A stretch of 8,595 bases of DNA from an uncultured Oxalobacteraceae bacterium (GTDB taxonomy: Bacteria; Pseudomonadota; Gammaproteobacteria; Burkholderiales; Burkholderiaceae), in the NCBI GenBank assembly GCA_946478765.1, contig CAMLDH010000148.1, positions 1-8,595 on the forward strand, written 5' to 3'. Positions within the stretch are counted from its first letter, which is position 1; each line of letters opens with the position of its first letter. The notes beneath the pieces are model-generated. The model searched no databases. It saw only the letters and a list, made by a program, of their open reading frames with translations, and was not told where the DNA came from. The position numbers and the translations under genes were made by a program. Positions 6,496-8,595 of the stretch are shown in pieces.

Positions 6496-8535
6496 TTATT
6501 TGCGGCGCTTGAGTTGACGTTCCAATTGATCTTTCAATTCGCGCGCGCGCTGTTGGACATTGCCAGGTTTCTCTGACTCAGTATCAAAAATCTCCACCAT
6601 CCGCCTTGCGACCGCCGCACGCTCCTTCACTTTCTCAAGTTGGTCGGCCACATCGGGGTTGTTTACCCTTTTTAATGCCATTGCGTCGCGTAGAAATGCT
6701 TCCGCATGCTCGGCATAATGTCGCAAATCTTTGATGTTGGCGCCTGACTCCAGGGCTTTTTTAGCCCGTATGACAGAGCTTTCATATGCCGGGTCAATGT
6801 ATTGATTTTTGGGGTTGAGGCGGACGCCATTTTCATTCACTCCACTTTTAACGTTTACTGTTTCCGTAATTTTTTTGACCGCATTGAACCATAAAGCGTC
6901 CGCTATAAACTGCCCGGCGTAATGTGCCGCCTCCTGTTCAAGATCGTCCTGCAAATAATCAAATGCATTTGTATTCAAAAATTTCCTTAATCTGGGATTG
7001 ATTCTGCTTTCATTTTGCAGGGTGGCATAACCACTCAGATCGGGATTGTTCTGGAATGGAGTAATCAAATCCATCATATGCTTGTGGAGATCTTGCGGTA
7101 CGTGAATTTGAGGCTTTGCTTGTTTCCATTGTTCTTTTTTCGGCTTTTTTTCTTCTTCGCTGGCCCGCTCCATGACTTCTTTGATGACTGCTTTGGCGGC
7201 ATCGTCATCGAGCATACTATCGCTGAGGAAATAGAACGTTTTCGCCATATCGGAGTCGACGCGGATATCCTGGTTTTTCTCCAGAACACTGTTCATAAAC
7301 TGCGTATAAGCGGTTCCCGCGGAATAGGTTGCTGGTTCACGTACCCTATTCCCTTTGGCATTACTAGGAGCAAGAAAATCTTGATACGCTTCTTTATTCT
7401 CTTTATTCGCTTTTATTGCCCTGAGCCCGCCATCCACGAGCGCATCCCAGCCTTCTACGCCATCCAGGAGCGAGGCGCCTACAGTAAATACATCACTTCG
7501 TTCATCCACACCTGGCCGTTTTTTAAATTCGATATCTGGATTAGCCTCTGGCGACTGATAGAACGGCGTGCCTCCCTCAGGCATTACACCTTGCTTGGAC
7601 CAAAGTCCGAGGTCAATCAAAACAGGTTCTCCGGTTTCTTTATTCACTATAAAGTTTTCCGGCTTGATGTCATTGTGCACCACGCCCGCCTCAGCGAAAT
7701 GCTTGGTTACATCGAGCAGACGCCGGCCAATAAATTGCACTGCCCCCCAGTACTGTTCGCTGGAAATTTTGCCTGCATCCCAACATTTGCGGAGAGCATC
7801 AAAAGTGTCCGATCCGTTTTTCCCTGGAATCATATCCATCAACATGGTGCGCTTCATCTCTTTACCATGAGGCACCTGTGCGATTCCATACGCATTCACC
7901 AGATTGGGATGAGGGCCAACCCTATCGTAAATGGTTTGATAGGCCTCCAACTCTATTGCCAGCTCATCATCAGGCAATTGTGTTAGATGGTCATGAATAG
8001 TCTTGCCAATCAGTTTGTCGCCGTTCTCATTTTCAAAAATTGAAACGCTGCCAAAACCGCCTTGCGCAAGATTTGCCTTATTCAGCTTCAGTTGGTGCAG
8101 GGAGAGCCCGCGTTTGACCAAGAGCGGACCTGTAGGGGACTCCCATACTATGTTGCTTCCTCCTCGCGGAAACAACGTCCATCCCGCTTTACGACATGCC
8201 TCGTAGGCCGATTGAAGGACGCGCTCTTTTGCTTGCTCTCTTGTTCTTTCGAGTTTGTCGCGGGATTGCCCGGGAAGGAAATTTTTTCGGGCATGATCAA
8301 ATTTTTGATCAAGTGCATGCAAACCATGGTCGATGCAATCTTGCACCTTATTTTCCATGCGTTTAAACTTGGATAGGGTGAGTGTATCTTTGCCAATCTC
8401 TGACAAAGAGTGCGCGATGACTCCGGCAACTTCTCCCTCTATCTGGGCCATCGCATTCGCATAGAGGGCATGACGGCACCCTTCCTCAGACGATTGAAGG
8501 ATGCGCTCTCTTGCTTGCTCTCTTGTTCTTTCGAT
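6496..8535 (-). CDS. Eukaryotic-like Ser/Thr protein kinase, YpkA/YopO-like; 5' partial
   Basis: At least 679 residues; the real N-terminus is missing because the frame runs into adapter sequence above 8535. Numbering uses the open frame beginning at 8592. The kinase domain spans about 172-390. It shows a glycine loop AQGGFGSVSIF (176-186), the beta-3 lysine in LIGKTI (K197), a helix-C glutamate in ELEAY (E214 or E216), and catalytic loop VVHNDIKPENF (304-314) with D308. DLG replaces DFG at 327-329, followed by SPEAN (347-351) and DERSDVFTVG (363-372). All residues needed for catalysis are present. HND..KP.N plus IDLGL is, from memory, the signature of the Yersinia effector YpkA/YopO, and the long helical, charged C-terminal region (about 400-698) also recalls its architecture. 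Ahead of the kinase, an ERTREQA..ER[IV]LQS helix occurs twice, 94 residues apart. The gene is more AT-rich than the glycan genes. A secreted effector role is inference; a cytoplasmic kinase is possible. Confidence 0.85.
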   Translation of the reverse strand: MERTREQARERILQSSEEGCRHALYANAMAQIEGEVAGVIAHSLSEIGKDTLTLSKFKRMENKVQDCIDHGLHALDQKFDHARKNFLPGQSRDKLERTREQAKERVLQSAYEACRKAGWTLFPRGGSNIVWESPTGPLLVKRGLSLHQLKLNKANLAQGGFGSVSIFENENGDKLIGKTIHDHLTQLPDDELAIELEAYQTIYDRVGPHPNLVNAYGIAQVPHGKEMKRTMLMDMIPGKNGSDTFDALRKCWDAGKISSEQYWGAVQFIGRRLLDVTKHFAEAGVVHNDIKPENFIVNKETGEPVLIDLGLWSKQGVMPEGGTPFYQSPEANPDIEFKKRPGVDERSDVFTVGASLLDGVEGWDALVDGGLRAIKANKENKEAYQDFLAPSNAKGNRVREPATYSAGTAYTQFMNSVLEKNQDIRVDSDMAKTFYFLSDSMLDDDAAKAVIKEVMERASEEEKKPKKEQWKQAKPQIHVPQDLHKHMMDLITPFQNNPDLSGYATLQNESRINPRLRKFLNTNAFDYLQDDLEQEAAHYAGQFIADALWFNAVKKITETVNVKSGVNENGVRLNPKNQYIDPAYESSVIRAKKALESGANIKDLRHYAEHAEAFLRDAMALKRVNNPDVADQLEKVKERAAVARRMVEIFDTESEKPGNVQQRARELKDQLERQLKRRK
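8209..8252 (-). repeat. Intragenic repeat in the kinase gene, copy nearer the kinase domain
   Basis: This 44-base segment matches 8491-8534 at 42 positions, with the two copies offset by 282 bp (94 codons), so the frame is kept. It encodes ERTREQAKERVLQS, an amphipathic, charged helix. In-frame spacing points to a duplicated protein module rather than a mobile repeat. Confidence 0.85.
8491..8534 (-). repeat. Intragenic repeat in the kinase gene, copy at the assembly edge
   Basis: Partner of 8209-8252, encoding ERTREQARERILQS. It ends one base before the adapter, so the genomic sequence terminates inside or at the end of this copy. Further copies may exist beyond the edge, and the repeat may have contributed to the contig ending here. 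Confidence 0.85.
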
Positions 8536-8595
8536 AGATAGGAAGAGCGTCGTGTAGGGAAAGAGTGTAGATCTCGGTGGTCGAAGTATCATTAA
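8536..8595. other. Illumina adapter read-through at the contig end (not genomic)
   Basis: From 8536 the sequence follows the reverse complement of the Illumina universal (P5/TruSeq) adapter: AGAT, GGAAGAGCGTCGTGTAGGG (8541-8559), AAAGAGTGTAGATCTCGGTG (8560-8579), GTCG, then GTATCATT, with two extra A bases. I see three differences from the standard adapter: A for C at 8540 and AA for CC at 8584-8585. Its reverse-strand translation, MILRPPRSTLFPYTTLFLS, is the familiar adapter-derived peptide seen in contaminated assemblies. No gene start should be placed in it. Confidence 0.97.

Noticed and set aside
7015..7986. Long forward open frame of 323 codons opposite the kinase gene
   Set aside because: Lies wholly antisense to the kinase and has phenylalanine-rich, low-complexity stretches that mirror lysine/glutamate codons on the other strand. 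The reverse frame has clear kinase motifs, so this is a shadow.
8294..8311. Perfect short palindrome TGATCAAA-TT-TTTGATCA
   Set aside because: Lies within the kinase coding frame (LDQKFDHA) with no associated regulatory context; likely chance or codon constraint.

Overview
The window looks like an assembled contig end from a Gram-negative bacterium. Gene style and protein character suggest a betaproteobacterium, perhaps Burkholderiales/Oxalobacteraceae; this is an impression from the sequence, not a database result. About three quarters of it (30-6411) is a forward-strand part of an exopolysaccharide or other surface-glycan cluster. The last quarter holds a single reverse-strand gene of different character. 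The final 60 bases are not genomic: they match an Illumina sequencing adapter.

Layout: two family-2 glycosyltransferases overlap by 4 bp (30-794, 791-1642). A roughly 500 bp stretch without a convincing gene follows (1643-2151). It contains a long palindrome nested between two direct repeats, plus a degenerate third relative of the palindrome. Next is a GT-B/GT4 glycosyltransferase (about 2152-3537) whose N-terminus carries what looks like the tail of another, lost glycosyltransferase. After a gap with a hairpin come a CE4/NodB polysaccharide deacetylase without signal peptide (3750-4484), a GT4 glycosyltransferase (4488-5660) and a WecG/TagA/CpsF (GT26) glycosyltransferase (5614-6411). These last three are tightly packed and probably cotranscribed.

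Together, the five glycosyltransferases and the deacetylase would assemble and trim an oligosaccharide repeat unit on a lipid carrier at the cytoplasmic face of the inner membrane. No flippase, polymerase, chain-length regulator, export protein or initiating phosphoglycosyltransferase is visible, so the rest of the pathway should lie upstream.

The reverse-strand gene (6496 to the contig end) encodes a eukaryotic-like Ser/Thr protein kinase. Its HND..KPEN and DLG motifs most resemble, from memory, the Yersinia type III effector kinase YpkA/YopO. It is more AT-rich than the glycan genes, converges on them, and has a repeated N-terminal segment (copies 282 bp apart). Its true N-terminus is missing: the open reading frame begins inside adapter sequence, and the genomic part stops at a repeat copy. 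This kinase is the most interesting biological feature, with the caveat that it is incomplete.
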